Of a stretch of DNA of 64,000 nucleotides, positions 34,575 through 44,408 are shown piece by piece. The notes under the pieces were generated by a model. The model was not told where the DNA came from, ran no database searches, and worked only from the letters and a program-made list of their open reading frames with translations. Made by a program: the position numbers and the translations under genes. Origin of the DNA: an uncultured Flavobacteriaceae bacterium (GTDB taxonomy: Bacteria; Bacteroidota; Bacteroidia; Flavobacteriales; Flavobacteriaceae); assembly GCA_943788165.1 (NCBI GenBank), contig CALSPF010000001.1:186001-250000 (forward strand), written 5' to 3'. The stretch's first letter is position 1. The number at the start of each line of letters is the position of its first letter.

Positions 34575-36080
34575 ATGCCTTTCCCCTTATTCAATTCCAT
34601 AGCTTCTTGGTTTTTAAAAAAGCGTATTCATCAAATTGACCTTTTTTTAAGGTATCCCAATGAAGTGCAACAAGAAGTCCTTCAAGATTTGCTTGGCTTT
34701 GCTCACAAGACTAAGGTAGGGTCTACCCACGATTTTGGTTCCATTCATCGGTATGAAACTTTTGCAGAACGCGTTCCTATTGTAACCTATGAAGACATTG
34801 CAAGCGATATCGATGCAAGTAGAAATGGTGCCCAAAATTTATTTTGGCCAACACCTATAAAATGGTACGCAAAATCAAGTGGAACGACCAATGCCAAAAG
34901 TAAATTTATTCCAATGAGTGTCGAAGCTCTGGAAGATTGCCATTACAAGGGAGGTAAAGACATGCTGTCTCTTTATATTAACAATAACCCTGAAGCACAA
35001 CTGTTTACAGGGAAGGGTTTGCGTATGGGGGGGAGTCAAGAAATGTACCAAAATGCACACAGTTCTTTTGGAGACTTATCGGCGATTATGACCGAAAACC
35101 TTCCCTTATGGGCTGAGATCAATACTACACCCAGCTTAAACGTTTCGTTAATGGCAGAATGGGAAGCTAAGCTAGCGGCAATGGTTATGGAGTGTTCGAA
35201 GGAAAATGTCACCAGTTTGGTTGGTGTACCTTCTTGGATGTTGGTGCTGCTTCACAAAATATTGGGAGCATCACCAGATAAAAAGCTAAGTGATATCTGG
35301 CCAAATCTTGAAGTCTATTTCCATGGCGGAGTAAGTTTCCGTCCTTATCAAAATCAGTATGAAGCTCTTTTTGAGGGGCAAAAGGTTAAGTATTACGAAA
35401 TATATAATGCTTCTGAAGGCTTTTTTGCCATTCAAGATCAAAATGATTCTGACGAATTATTGCTTATGCTAGATTATGGTATTTTCTATGAATTCATTCC
35501 TCTTGGAGAGAGCGATAACGCCATTATTCCGCTGGATAACGTTCAATTGGGGGTTCACTATGCACTTGTCATAACAACCAACGCTGGTTTATGGCGCTAT
35601 AAAATTGGCGATGTAATACGCTTTACTTCCTTGTCTCCCTATCGCATTCAAATTACCGGGAGAACCAAGCATTACATCAATGCATTTGGCGAAGAATTGG
35701 TGGTTGAAAATGCAGATCGGGCAATTGCTCATGCGGCCAAGCATTGCGGTGTTGAGGTGTTGGACTATACTGCTGCTCCTGTTTTTATGCAGGATACAAC
35801 CAGAGGCGGTCACGAATGGGTGATTGAGTTTCTTTTTCCACCATCAGATATAGAGCAATTCACATGTGCCTTAGACGCTGAAATTCAGCAATTAAATTCT
35901 GATTATGAAGCCAAAAGATACAAAAGTTTGACCATGCAGCTTCCTACAATACATATTGCTAGAAAAGGACTTTTTTACGATTGGCTGGAGGTGAAAAAGA
36001 AGTTGGGGGGGCAACATAAAGTCCCTCGCCTGTCTAATGACCGTGAATTGCTTGAAATTTTACTCGAAATGAATGCCTAG
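34575..36080 (+). CDS. GH3 family acyl-acid-amide synthetase-like protein
   Basis: A 501-residue member of the GH3 (auxin-responsive) adenylating family. [16 protein letters not shown] (about 97-112) is the ATP-binding P-loop-like motif, [12 protein letters not shown] corresponds to the second motif, and KIGDVIRFT with [16 protein letters not shown] to the third. Plant members join amino acids to acyl acids through acyl-adenylates; the substrate of the bacterial members is unknown. It is a single gene, and its stop shares CTAG with clpX. Confidence 0.88.
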   Translation: MPFPLFNSIASWFLKKRIHQIDLFLRYPNEVQQEVLQDLLGFAHKTKVGSTHDFGSIHRYETFAERVPIVTYEDIASDIDASRNGAQNLFWPTPIKWYAKSSGTTNAKSKFIPMSVEALEDCHYKGGKDMLSLYINNNPEAQLFTGKGLRMGGSQEMYQNAHSSFGDLSAIMTENLPLWAEINTTPSLNVSLMAEWEAKLAAMVMECSKENVTSLVGVPSWMLVLLHKILGASPDKKLSDIWPNLEVYFHGGVSFRPYQNQYEALFEGQKVKYYEIYNASEGFFAIQDQNDSDELLLMLDYGIFYEFIPLGESDNAIIPLDNVQLGVHYALVITTNAGLWRYKIGDVIRFTSLSPYRIQITGRTKHYINAFGEELVVENADRAIAHAAKHCGVEVLDYTAAPVFMQDTTRGGHEWVIEFLFPPSDIEQFTCALDAEIQQLNSDYEAKRYKSLTMQLPTIHIARKGLFYDWLEVKKKLGGQHKVPRLSNDRELLEILLEMNA

Positions 36081-37303
36081 GAAACAGCTTTAAGCTTAGA
36101 AGTGTTTACTTTTTTAAGTTGCCCTTCAGCATATGCTTTGGTGACTTTTAAGGTGGTTTCTTCTCCTCCAGGCATGTCAAACATCGCCTGATTCAAAATG
36201 GCTTCACAAAGCGAACGTAATCCTCTTGCCCCTAAATTGTATTCCAATGCTTTATCGACAATAAAGTCCAACGCTCCATTGGTAAATTCTAAGCTTATCC
36301 CGTCCAATTCAAACAATTTAACGTATTGCTTGGTTAAAGCGTTTCTTGGGTCTGTTAAAATAGAACGCAAGGTTTCTCTGTCCAAAGGATGCATATAGGT
36401 AAGCACTGGTAAACGACCAATGATTTCTGGGATCAAACCAAAGGACTTAACATCTTTCGGGTTAATATATTGTAAAAGGTTGTCTTTGTCAACCTCTTCT
36501 GTGGTATTGGCCATTTTGTATCCAATGGCTTGTAAATTAAGTCGTTTATTGATTTCTCTTTCGATTCCGTCAAAGGCACCTCCTGCAATAAAGAGAATGT
36601 TGGAGGTGTCGACTTCTATAAATTTTTGATCGGGATGCTTGCGTCCGCCCTTTGGGGGAACATTGACAACAGTTCCTTCCAGTAGTTTCAGCAGCGCTTG
36701 TTGCACTCCTTCTCCCGAGACATCTCTGGTGATAGATGGGTTATCACTTTTGCGCGCAATTTTATCGATTTCATCAATAAAAACGATTCCTTTCTGTGCG
36801 TTTTCCAAATCATAGTCAGCGGCTTGTAGGAGGCGTGTCAAAATACTTTCAACATCTTCTCCAACATATCCAGCTTCCGTTAAAATGGTTGCATCCACAA
36901 TGGCAAGCGGCAGCTGAAGCATTTTGGCAATGGTTTGCGCCAATAAAGTCTTTCCTGTTCCTGTTTGACCAACCAAAAGGAGGTTACTTTTTTGAATTTC
37001 AATTTCCTCGTCAATTTGAGGATTCAAAATTCGCTTATAGTGATTGTATACCGCTACAGACAAAACTTTTTTAGCATCATTTTGCCCAATAACAAACTGG
37101 TCCAAAAAGGATTTAATTTCTTTAGGAGGTTTTAGTTCGAATTTGGAAGCTTCAGTAATTGATTCCGAACTTTCTTCCTCCACAATTCCATGTGCTTGAG
37201 CAATACATCGATCACAGATGTGTGCATCGAGACCTGCAATCAATAAATCGGTTTGTGGTTTTGCTCTACCGCAAAAGGAACAGGTTAATTCTTCTTCGCT
37301 CAT
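36077..37303 (-). CDS. clpX: ClpX, ATPase and unfoldase subunit of ClpXP
   Basis: A 408-residue AAA+ unfoldase. The N-terminal zinc-binding domain has CSFCGR...CDRC (about 8-33). The AAA+ core has Walker A GQTGTGKT, Walker B VFIDEIDK, the sensor region and the pore/IGF-type contacts. It delivers tagged substrates to ClpP, encoded 12 bases upstream. It is last in tig-clpP-clpX, the common arrangement. Confidence 0.97.
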   Translation of the reverse strand: MSEEELTCSFCGRAKPQTDLLIAGLDAHICDRCIAQAHGIVEEESSESITEASKFELKPPKEIKSFLDQFVIGQNDAKKVLSVAVYNHYKRILNPQIDEEIEIQKSNLLLVGQTGTGKTLLAQTIAKMLQLPLAIVDATILTEAGYVGEDVESILTRLLQAADYDLENAQKGIVFIDEIDKIARKSDNPSITRDVSGEGVQQALLKLLEGTVVNVPPKGGRKHPDQKFIEVDTSNILFIAGGAFDGIEREINKRLNLQAIGYKMANTTEEVDKDNLLQYINPKDVKSFGLIPEIIGRLPVLTYMHPLDRETLRSILTDPRNALTKQYVKLFELDGISLEFTNGALDFIVDKALEYNLGARGLRSLCEAILNQAMFDMPGGEETTLKVTKAYAEGQLKKVNTSKLKAVS

Positions 37304-37315
37304 GGAAAATGGGGG

Positions 37316-37972
37316 TTATTTTGTCAATACTTCGTCGACCATACCATAGGCTTTAGCCTCTTCGGCTTTCATCCAATAATCTCGGTCGCTGTTCATGGTG
37401 ATTTTCTCCATGGTTTGACCCGAATGTTTTGCGATGATTTGGTATAACTCGTCTTTGAGTTTTATTATTTCACGTGCGGTTATCTCGATATCTGACGCTT
37501 GACCTTGCGCTCCACCAAGTGGTTGGTGAATCATTACGCGCGAGTGAGGAAGCGCTGTACGCTTTCCTTCTTGGCCAGCACACAACAAAACAGCTCCCAT
37601 AGAAGCCGCCATTCCGGTACAAATTGTAGCAACATCTGGTGTGATGTATTGCATGGTGTCATAAATTCCTAGACCGGCATAAACACTTCCACCAGGCGAG
37701 TTAATGTACATTTGGATGTCACGTTTTGCATCAACAGATTGTAAAAACAATAGTTGTGCTTGTATGATATTGGCTACTTGATCATCTATTCCTGTACCCA
37801 AAAACATGACGCGATCCATCATTAATCGGGAAAAAACGTCCATTTGAGCAACATTCATTTGACGTTCCTCAATGATATAAGGCGTCATGCTACTTGTGAT
37901 CTTATCGTAGTACATGGCATTGATGCCATGATGTTTGGTTGCGTATTTCTTAAACTCTTTCCCGTAATTCAT
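37316..37972 (-). CDS. clpP: ClpP protease subunit, with Asn at the usual catalytic Asp position
   Basis: A 218-residue peptidase subunit that assembles into a tetradecamer with ClpX. Ser124 lies in GMAASMGAVLL and His149 in VMIHQPLGG. The third triad residue, normally Asp in the stretch (K/R)D(T/S)xRD, aligns with Asn194 in ITMNSDRDYWM (codon AAC). Everything else is standard, including the NSPGGSV block (91-97). An Asn triad is known for Listeria ClpP1, so activity may be low or dependent on partners. It lies 36 bases downstream of tig. Confidence 0.95.
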   Translation of the reverse strand: MNYGKEFKKYATKHHGINAMYYDKITSSMTPYIIEERQMNVAQMDVFSRLMMDRVMFLGTGIDDQVANIIQAQLLFLQSVDAKRDIQMYINSPGGSVYAGLGIYDTMQYITPDVATICTGMAASMGAVLLCAGQEGKRTALPHSRVMIHQPLGGAQGQASDIEITAREIIKLKDELYQIIAKHSGQTMEKITMNSDRDYWMKAEEAKAYGMVDEVLTK

Positions 37973-38008
37973 TTGAACTTTTTTTATTATAAATAAATGT
38001 ACACAAAT

Positions 38009-39340
38009 TTATTGTGCTGAGCCATATGCCTCTTTTACAAAGGCTTCATAATTCACTTTCTTTAGCTTAAGGTTGGCGTTTTCTTTGTAAAATTCCAATA
38101 ATTTTTGACTCATCAATTGATCAGACAAACGTTTGGTTTCTTCTTGGTTACTAAAGATACGTGCTGTAATATCATCCAACTCTTTGTCTGCAGGGTTCAA
38201 TTGCCCATACTGCGCCATTTGTTGTTTAATCATGTCTTTGGCAAAACTTTGCAATTCTTCGAATTTAACCTGTAGGTCATGATTCTTAATCAGATTCCCC
38301 TCGATCAATTGGTAACGAATTCCTTTTTCAGACTTATCGTATTCTTCGATCGCTTCTTCTTCGGTCAACGGTTGTTCACCACTGTTTTGCAACCAACGGA
38401 TTAAAAATTCTTTGGGTAAACCAAATTTAGTTGCATCGATTAAACTTTCGGTCACATCATTGAGTAACTTTTGATCGGTTTGTTGAACAAACTGCTTTTC
38501 GATCCCTTCTTTAATTTTGTCTTTCAACTCAGTCACATTTTTAACTGTTCCTGGCTCGTAGAGTTTATCAAATAACTCTTGATCCAATTCAGCTAAAATA
38601 CGCTTGTTGGCTTCTGTGACAGTCAAACTAACTTCAGCAGGAATATCGACCAAAGCATCAGCAGTAACGCCAAATGCGCGTGCTGCAATATGATCTTCTG
38701 TAAAGAGGCCTTTTGTTTTGAGAGTGATGGACTCATTTAGTTTAGCTGCTTTTAGTGCATCAGTATTTTTCTTTCCTTTGAATTGATCGAATTCAATGGT
38801 AGGTTTGGTGTCGATGGCAGCTTCCTCGTTGGTGATATGAAGTGTGAGTTCAAAGCCTTTGTCAATGCTTGTCTGAGCCTCCAACTTCCCGTACTGCTTT
38901 TGCAAATAGGTAAGTTGCTCATCAATCATTTTTTTATCTGCTTCAATTTGAAACTGAGTGATGGCTTTCTTTCCTTTAATTTTCACCTCAAAACTTGGTG
39001 CAAATCCTAGTTCAAATTCAAACGAAAGTTGATCTGCTTGCCAGTCAATTTCATCTTGCATAACAGGCAACGGATTTCCCAGCAATTCGAGTTTTTCTTC
39101 TTGAATATAATTATTGAGGCTTTCCTGCAATAGTTTGTTGACCTCTTCGGCCGTTACAGCTGTTTCATACTGCTTCTTGATCATGCCCATGGGTACATGT
39201 CCTTTTCTAAAGCCAGGTATGTTGGCGTTTTTTTTGTAATCTTTCAAGATAACATCTACTTTTTCAGTAAAATCTACTTGTTCGATTGAAATAGCAATTT
39301 TTGCATTTAAAGCATCGACGTCTGTTATAGTAATTTGCAT
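38009..39340 (-). CDS. tig: trigger factor, ribosome-associated chaperone
   Basis: A 443-residue chaperone. The N-terminal ribosome-binding loop signature GFRKGHVP is at 43-50. The middle part, where the peptidyl-prolyl isomerase domain lies in other phyla, is weakly conserved here, as is usual in Bacteroidota. The C-terminal part is the helical cradle. First gene of the tig-clpP-clpX operon, with a good promoter (39366-39395). Confidence 0.95.
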   Translation of the reverse strand: MQITITDVDALNAKIAISIEQVDFTEKVDVILKDYKKNANIPGFRKGHVPMGMIKKQYETAVTAEEVNKLLQESLNNYIQEEKLELLGNPLPVMQDEIDWQADQLSFEFELGFAPSFEVKIKGKKAITQFQIEADKKMIDEQLTYLQKQYGKLEAQTSIDKGFELTLHITNEEAAIDTKPTIEFDQFKGKKNTDALKAAKLNESITLKTKGLFTEDHIAARAFGVTADALVDIPAEVSLTVTEANKRILAELDQELFDKLYEPGTVKNVTELKDKIKEGIEKQFVQQTDQKLLNDVTESLIDATKFGLPKEFLIRWLQNSGEQPLTEEEAIEEYDKSEKGIRYQLIEGNLIKNHDLQVKFEELQSFAKDMIKQQMAQYGQLNPADKELDDITARIFSNQEETKRLSDQLMSQKLLEFYKENANLKLKKVNYEAFVKEAYGSAQ

Positions 39341-39365
39341 GAATTTTTTTCAATAAATTAGTGCG

Positions 39366-39395
39366 CAAAAATAAGGTTTTAAAATGGTTCTACAA
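39366..39395 (-). promoter_or_regulatory. promoter of tig-clpP-clpX
   Basis: On the minus strand: TTG (39395-39393), 19 bases, TATTTTTG (39373-39366), matching the Bacteroidota consensus TTG/TAnnTTTG. It lies 25 bases upstream of the tig ATG. Confidence 0.65.
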
Positions 39396-39449
39396 ACCTG
39401 AGTAAGTGGAGATTTCTTTAAATTGATGTATATGCAGTAAATAGAGAAG

Positions 39450-39477
39450 TTTCTTACAAAATAAAATAGTACATTTG
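39450..39477 (+). promoter_or_regulatory. promoter of rpsP-rimM-trmN
   Basis: TTT (39450-39452), 17 bases, TACATTTG (39470-39477), an exact TAnnTTTG -7 element with an imperfect -33. Transcription should begin near 39484, leaving a leader of about 43 bases. Confidence 0.6.
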
Positions 39478-39492
39478 CGGCTTAATTAATAA

Positions 39493-39512
39493 CCCGAGCG
39501 TCGGGCACGCTC
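39493..39512 (+). promoter_or_regulatory. rpsP leader with two mutually exclusive hairpins
   Basis: CCCGA (39493-39497) can pair with TCGGG (39501-39505), or GAGCGT (39496-39501) with ACGCTC (39507-39512). The stems overlap, so only one can form. The element ends 14 bases before the rpsP ATG and could be an autoregulatory switch, as in other ribosomal protein leaders. This is inference. Confidence 0.4.
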
Positions 39513-39526
39513 ACAATTAATATGAT

Positions 39527-40159
39527 ATGCCAGTAAAAATTAGACTACAAAGACACGGTAAAAAAGGAAAACCATTCTATTGGGTCGTTGCGGCCGATGC
39601 ACGTGCAAAGCGTGACGGACGTTACCTAGAGAAAATTGGAACCTACAACCCAAACACCAATCCTGCAACAGTTGAAATCAACGTTGATACTGCAGTAAAA
39701 TGGTTAGAAAATGGGGCTCAACCAACTGACACAGCAAGAACATTGTTATCCTACAGAGGAGCTTTGTTAATGCATCATTTAAATGGTGGAGTGCGCAAAG
39801 GTGCACATACACAAGAAGAGGCAGACGCTAAATTCGAAGTATGGTTAGAGAACAAAGAAGGTGAAATTCAAGCCAAAGTTGATGGTTTATCTAAATCTGA
39901 AGCAGCCGCTCGTAAGAGTGCTTTGGACGCTGAAAAAGCGGTAAACGAAAAACGTGTGGCTGATGCAAAAGCATTGGTCGATGAGGCTGCCGCTGTAGAA
40001 GCTGCTGCTCAGGCTGAGGCTGCTGCTGAAGAAGCTGCTGCTGCTGCAACAGAAGAAGAAGCTCCTGCTGCAGAAGTTGCTGTTGAAGAAGCTCCTGCTG
40101 CTGAGGCACCTGCTGTTGAAGAAGCTCCTGCTGAAGAAGACAAACCAGCTGCTGAATAA
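39527..40159 (+). CDS. rpsP: 30S ribosomal protein S16 with long Ala/Glu-rich tail
   Basis: The S16 core occupies about residues 1-85 (MPVKIRLQRHGKKGKPFYW, RDGRYLEKIGTYNP, KWLENGAQPTDT). A C-terminal extension to residue 210 follows: first a helical Lys/Glu part, then a low-complexity run of Ala, Glu, Pro and Val coded largely by GCT and GAA. Most S16 proteins are 80-90 residues, though long tails occur in Bacteroidota. The GCT/GAA-rich DNA could vary in length by slippage. First gene of rpsP-rimM-trmN. Confidence 0.96.
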   Translation: MPVKIRLQRHGKKGKPFYWVVAADARAKRDGRYLEKIGTYNPNTNPATVEINVDTAVKWLENGAQPTDTARTLLSYRGALLMHHLNGGVRKGAHTQEEADAKFEVWLENKEGEIQAKVDGLSKSEAAARKSALDAEKAVNEKRVADAKALVDEAAAVEAAAQAEAAAEEAAAAATEEEAPAAEVAVEEAPAAEAPAVEEAPAEEDKPAAE

Positions 40160-40165
40160 ATTTAC

Positions 40166-40687
40166 ATGAAAAGAGAGGACTGCTTCTATCTCGGAACCTT
40201 CGTCTCAAAATTCAGTTTTAAAGGAGAATTACTAGCCAAGCTAGATACCGATTCCCCTGAAGACTCTACAACATTGGAATCAATCTTTGTAGAAGACAAA
40301 CAAAGATTGATTCCTTTTTTTGTTGAAAATGCGCTCTTGCAAAAATCTAAATTACTTCGTTTGAAACTCGAAGATGTTGATACCGAAGCTGAAGCTGACC
40401 GACTCATAAAAAAAGATCTTTACCTTCCGCTAACATTACTTCCAGAGTTGGAAGGGAATAAATTTTATTACCACGAAGTTACTGGCTTCACTATTGGAGA
40501 AGAAGGGCAAGAAGCAATTGGTAACATCAAAGGAGTGATTGATCAAACAGCTCAAGCTCTATTTGAAGTCACAGGAGAATTTGATGTACTTATCCCAATA
40601 CACGATGATTTTTTAGTTAAAGTTGATCGTGAAAAGAAACATATCACAGTAGCCTTACCCAACGATTACTTGGATTTGTACCGATAA
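40166..40687 (+). CDS. rimM: 16S rRNA processing protein RimM
   Basis: A 173-residue ribosome maturation factor for the 30S head, which binds S19. The N-terminal RimM domain begins [19 protein letters not shown], and the C-terminal PRC-barrel-like part has FYYHEVTGF and [14 protein letters not shown]. It lies 6 bases after rpsP; the trmN-like ATG overlaps its stop (the last base, A40687, is shared). The rpsP-rimM pairing is conserved. Confidence 0.93.
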   Translation: MKREDCFYLGTFVSKFSFKGELLAKLDTDSPEDSTTLESIFVEDKQRLIPFFVENALLQKSKLLRLKLEDVDTEAEADRLIKKDLYLPLTLLPELEGNKFYYHEVTGFTIGEEGQEAIGNIKGVIDQTAQALFEVTGEFDVLIPIHDDFLVKVDREKKHITVALPNDYLDLYR

Positions 40688-41406
40688 TGAAATCCGCTCT
40701 TTTTCATTTTAAACAATTTTCGATTCGCCAACAAGACAGTGCCATGAAAATTGGGACCGATGGCGTTTTGCTGGGTGCCTGGGCAATGCTTTTGACGGAA
40801 GATTGTTTTGTTTTAGATATTGGCACTGGCACTGGGCTTGTTGCCTTGATGCTTGCCCAACGTTATCCAAATGCAATAATAGATGCAGTAGAACTCAACG
40901 AAGCTGCTGCTTTAGAAGCGAAGTTTAATTTTAAGAATAGCCCATGGTCAAATCGATTAAATGCTATTCACGCACCTGTGCAAGATCATGCTTTAAACAC
41001 ACCTTTAAAGTATGATCACATTGTTTGTAATCCCCCCTTTTATCAAGGCGCGTATCCTATCGACAACAATGCAAGAGATAGCGCACGCAACAACGCATCT
41101 CTCCCGTTTTCAGTGTTGTTTGCGTCGATCAATTCTCTTTTAAAGGTGACCGGAATCTGTTTACTTATTGTTCCATTTACCGCCTTTGAAGTTGTGATTC
41201 TTGAGGCGGAAAAGAATGATTTATTCTTACTCCATTCTACTAAAGTAAAAGGAAATGATGATGCGCCTTTCAAACGCGTATTACTTTCTTTTTCTCGTGA
41301 GCAGAATGTTCCCACGGAAAACGACCTCTGTTTAGAGCTTAGTCGTAATATACGTACGCTTGCGCATCAAGAATTGGTGAAAGACTTTTATTTGGCAAAG
41401 CCCTAG
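40687..41406 (+). CDS. tRNA1(Val) (adenine37-N6)-methyltransferase, TrmN6/YfiC type
   Basis: A 239-residue Rossmann methyltransferase. S-adenosylmethionine is bound by VLDIGTGTGLVALMLA (42-57); NPPF (115-118) marks an amino-methyltransferase acting on adenine; MKIGTDGVLLGAW near the N-terminus is typical of YfiC. It methylates A37 of tRNA-Val in characterised relatives. Last in the rpsP run; its stop shares CTAG with the TonB receptor gene. Confidence 0.88.
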   Translation: MKSALFHFKQFSIRQQDSAMKIGTDGVLLGAWAMLLTEDCFVLDIGTGTGLVALMLAQRYPNAIIDAVELNEAAALEAKFNFKNSPWSNRLNAIHAPVQDHALNTPLKYDHIVCNPPFYQGAYPIDNNARDSARNNASLPFSVLFASINSLLKVTGICLLIVPFTAFEVVILEAEKNDLFLLHSTKVKGNDDAPFKRVLLSFSREQNVPTENDLCLELSRNIRTLAHQELVKDFYLAKP

Positions 41407-43763
41407 AAGTCAAATACAAAACCAAACGAAGGTAAAGGTGTCTGAGTTCTGTCGGTATCAATAACAATTAAGTTTCTTGGCTGTATTTCCTGTCCAGTTT
41501 CGGTTCTTTCCAGACCATATTCTTGCGGACGTGGAACGGCTTGTGCCAAAAAGTTTTGCACTTCGAGATAAAAGTTAAACGACAAGCGTTTGAAGTTCCA
41601 TTTCTTATCAATTCGAATGTCTCCTTGAGTGAATGCTTCTAGACTAACATCGCCTAGTCTATTGTAGTCCAATACAATGCGTGGGTAGTCTGCTAAACTG
41701 GCAGCAACGTCTGTAGGGACGAAGGGAGTTTTCCCAGCATAACGATACCGTAGAGACACTTCCCAATTTCGTTTCAGTTTATATCCTCCAGTAAAAGAGA
41801 GTAAGTTTCGACTGTCCCAAACCGTTGGGAGTAAGGGACCATTCTCTTGACTGAATTGACTGAAGAAATAAGTGTAGGCAAGTACCCCGTAAAAGTTTTT
41901 GGTTAATTTTTGTTGGAAAAGAACTTCCATACCATAGCTTTGGCCTTCCCCCGAATCAACGATTGGCTCATTCCCCAAAACTTCGAATCCACCCCCTTTG
42001 TTGGCCAAAGATACTTGGTCCAAAACTGAAACGGGATATTGACTGTAGTCCTTTAAAAACCCTTCAATGGTTATGCGTGAAGTTGGCGACCAATTGTATT
42101 CTACTCCCACAACATAATGATCACTCTGTGTATAACGATTATTTTGGTTGATGAAGTTCCCCGCTAAATCCTGGAACCCAAGCATGGTGTAGGTTGGCAT
42201 TTTAAAATAGCGCCCCACTGAGGCGTTTACTTTCCAACGCTCGTCTTCTGTGAGACGATAGCTTGCTGCTACTCTAGGAGAAAAATTATCAATCAAACTT
42301 GATCCTGTGGTGAAACTGTCTGCATCAAGACGCACACCAAGTGAAAGGGATAAACGTTCTTTAAAATAGGATCTGCTGGCTTTTCCAAAGAATCCGTATT
42401 TAGTAAAATTGATAGAAGTCGCATAGTTGAAGTTCTCTAAGAGAGATAGGGTAGCGTTAGAATACTTCGATAATTGCAAGTTTAATCCGTAACTATATTT
42501 CCAGTCCCCCGAATATTGCGTGATTTTTGAGCGCAATTTGGTTTCTTGTTCTATTGCATCATTTTCAAAAAGTAATCCACTTTTGCTTTCGTTTTCTCGA
42601 AAACGACTGAATAAGTTTTGCAAACGATTTGTGCTTAATGTAGTAAGCATACGGCCGTCACCACTTTTAAATTTTCGTGTCCATGAAAGACCAAGCGTGG
42701 TTGTTCTTTGTTGAATAATTGGAACCTGTTCAATGGTTGCTTGTTGTTCTGCATCAAATTCATCTGGCGCAACAACCGAGAAATCATCAATAGATCCTAA
42801 GCCAATAAAACTTATGCTGTTGTAGGTGTCAAAGCTATGGGTAAGTTTCCATTGATAATCCCAGTAATCTGGGCGAATGGGGAGTCCTACCAGTTCAAAA
42901 ATAAACTGCAAGTAACTTCTTCGTGCAGAGAGCATCAGGGTAGTATTCGACCGTTCCTTATTTCCTTTAAAAAGGGGCGTATTGATTGTGATTCCTGCCT
43001 CACTTGCACCAATACGTACTTTGGCGGCGAAATCCTTGGTATAACCATCGCGTTGTTCGAAAGCTAAAACACCAGAAAGCGGATTGTCATATTCTGCACC
43101 AAAAGCAGAAGAAGAAAGTGTTACATTTCGAATGAAGTCTACATTGAGCATTCCCACTGGACCACCTGCACTTCCTTGAGTGCTAAAGTGATTGATGTTT
43201 GGGATTTCAATTCCATCTAGGTAGTATACACTCTCGTTTGGCGCTCCACCACGGATGATGAAATCGTTTCTAAATCCTCCAATGGAAGGGGAGATTCCAG
43301 GAAGACTTTGTGCAACTTTTGCAATGTCATTGTTTCCACCAGGATAGGTTTCTATTTCTACAGCAGACAAGGACTGTGTTGAAAGTGGAGTTTCTTTAGT
43401 TGTTCTAAATGAGCTTTTGACCACCACAACTTCGTCGAGAATTTGGTTGTCTTCTTCTAGTTTAAATAATAGGTCGGCTGTCCCAACCGATTTGACAATT
43501 ACATTGAATTTTGTTTCTGAAGTGTAGCCCAAAAAGCTCGCAACGATACTATATGTTTGTGGTGTTACATCTTGAATACTGAAATATCCATCTGTCCCTG
43601 TAATTACACCAATGGAAGTTCCTTCAATAATTACGGTGGCTCCTTCTAGTGGAAGAAGTGTTTTGTTGTCGATTACTTGACCTGTTAGTGTTCCATTGCT
43701 CTGGGCACTAACCATTGTTATTAGTAAAATAAAAAGGGTAGAAAGCTGGTTTTTTAGCATCAT
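41403..43763 (-). CDS. TonB-dependent outer-membrane receptor
   Basis: A 786-residue receptor with a signal peptide (cleavage near TMVSAQ). It has a carboxypeptidase-regulatory-like domain (about 25-105: LTGQVIDNKTLLPLEGATVIIEG), a TonB plug with DEVVVVKSSF, GISPSIGGFRNDFIIRGG and VYYLDGIEIP, and a C-terminal 22-strand barrel ending in the aromatic signature FGFVFDF. No SusD partner is present. The cargo is unknown, and no Fur-like or riboswitch control is visible. A promoter lies at 43774-43781. Confidence 0.9.
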   Translation of the reverse strand: MMLKNQLSTLFILLITMVSAQSNGTLTGQVIDNKTLLPLEGATVIIEGTSIGVITGTDGYFSIQDVTPQTYSIVASFLGYTSETKFNVIVKSVGTADLLFKLEEDNQILDEVVVVKSSFRTTKETPLSTQSLSAVEIETYPGGNNDIAKVAQSLPGISPSIGGFRNDFIIRGGAPNESVYYLDGIEIPNINHFSTQGSAGGPVGMLNVDFIRNVTLSSSAFGAEYDNPLSGVLAFEQRDGYTKDFAAKVRIGASEAGITINTPLFKGNKERSNTTLMLSARRSYLQFIFELVGLPIRPDYWDYQWKLTHSFDTYNSISFIGLGSIDDFSVVAPDEFDAEQQATIEQVPIIQQRTTTLGLSWTRKFKSGDGRMLTTLSTNRLQNLFSRFRENESKSGLLFENDAIEQETKLRSKITQYSGDWKYSYGLNLQLSKYSNATLSLLENFNYATSINFTKYGFFGKASRSYFKERLSLSLGVRLDADSFTTGSSLIDNFSPRVAASYRLTEDERWKVNASVGRYFKMPTYTMLGFQDLAGNFINQNNRYTQSDHYVVGVEYNWSPTSRITIEGFLKDYSQYPVSVLDQVSLANKGGGFEVLGNEPIVDSGEGQSYGMEVLFQQKLTKNFYGVLAYTYFFSQFSQENGPLLPTVWDSRNLLSFTGGYKLKRNWEVSLRYRYAGKTPFVPTDVAASLADYPRIVLDYNRLGDVSLEAFTQGDIRIDKKWNFKRLSFNFYLEVQNFLAQAVPRPQEYGLERTETGQEIQPRNLIVIDTDRTQTPLPSFGFVFDF

Positions 43764-43773
43764 ATTTTTTTTA

Positions 43774-43781
43774 CAAAAATA
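43774..43781 (-). promoter_or_regulatory. -7 element upstream of the TonB receptor gene
   Basis: TATTTTTG on the minus strand, 10 bases before the ATG, with a TTG 20 bases further upstream. It implies a very short leader. Confidence 0.5.
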
Positions 43782-43841
43782 GACTAGCTATGTGAATGCA
43801 GCAAAGTTTTGTTTAACTTTTTTAATGCAAAAGTTAAACAG

Positions 43842-44408
43842 TTAATTTTTGCGCTTTCGCCGCTTTTTTTTTGTTTTATTAAGACGTTCTATTTCCTTTA
43901 ATTTTTTTTCTTCTTGTTCAAGATCGTATGCTTGTCGGAGGCCTTCGATATCATCAGTGCTAATGGTTTCTTGATCGGGGGCTTGAAGCGCAATATCTTC
44001 TACCGAAAATGACTCTTTGTTCGTTTGGTTTCGCATGATTTCACGCGCAGTGTTGAGGTTGTAATAGATACCAGGATCAATCATCTTGTTGGCAATGTAG
44101 TTTTCTTTTTTCTTTTTATCCCAACGAATAAAAATGAACCCTCCTTGTGTGTTTTCGTTATATTTGACTCGGTATATACGTGCACTGTTGGGAAGCGTTT
44201 GATAAACTTCAATGGTTTCGATAATGTACCCAGCCAAATCGAGTAATTCTTCTACAAAGATCATTTGCCCCTCACTGCTTTTGTCATTTAACGGTTCGAA
44301 ATATTCCTCTTCTACATATTCCTCGTCCGCATAATATTGATCATTAGTTTGTGCAGATAAAGCCGCAGTCACCAATACAATAAAAAGGAAGGATGGTTTA
44401 ATAGTCAC
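43842..44408 (-). CDS. exported protein of unknown function, Lys/Arg-rich tail
   Basis: A 188-residue protein from a GTG at 44408 that overlaps the end of the upstream YhhN gene by 11 bases. The start is chosen because it gives a signal peptide (FLFIVLVTAALSAQ). The body has an acidic stretch (DEEYVEEEYFEP), then GYIIETIEVYQTLPNSARIYRVKY and GGFIFIRWDKKKKENYIANKM, and ends with KKRRKRKN. I do not recognise the family. It is last in the umuC-to-yhhN run and probably periplasmic. Confidence 0.6.
   Translation of the reverse strand: MTIKPSFLFIVLVTAALSAQTNDQYYADEEYVEEEYFEPLNDKSSEGQMIFVEELLDLAGYIIETIEVYQTLPNSARIYRVKYNENTQGGFIFIRWDKKKKENYIANKMIDPGIYYNLNTAREIMRNQTNKESFSVEDIALQAPDQETISTDDIEGLRQAYDLEQEEKKLKEIERLNKTKKKRRKRKN

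Noticed and set aside
39891..40208. Minus-strand Gln/Leu-rich frame
   Set aside because: It is the antisense reading of the GCT/GAA repeats of rpsP.
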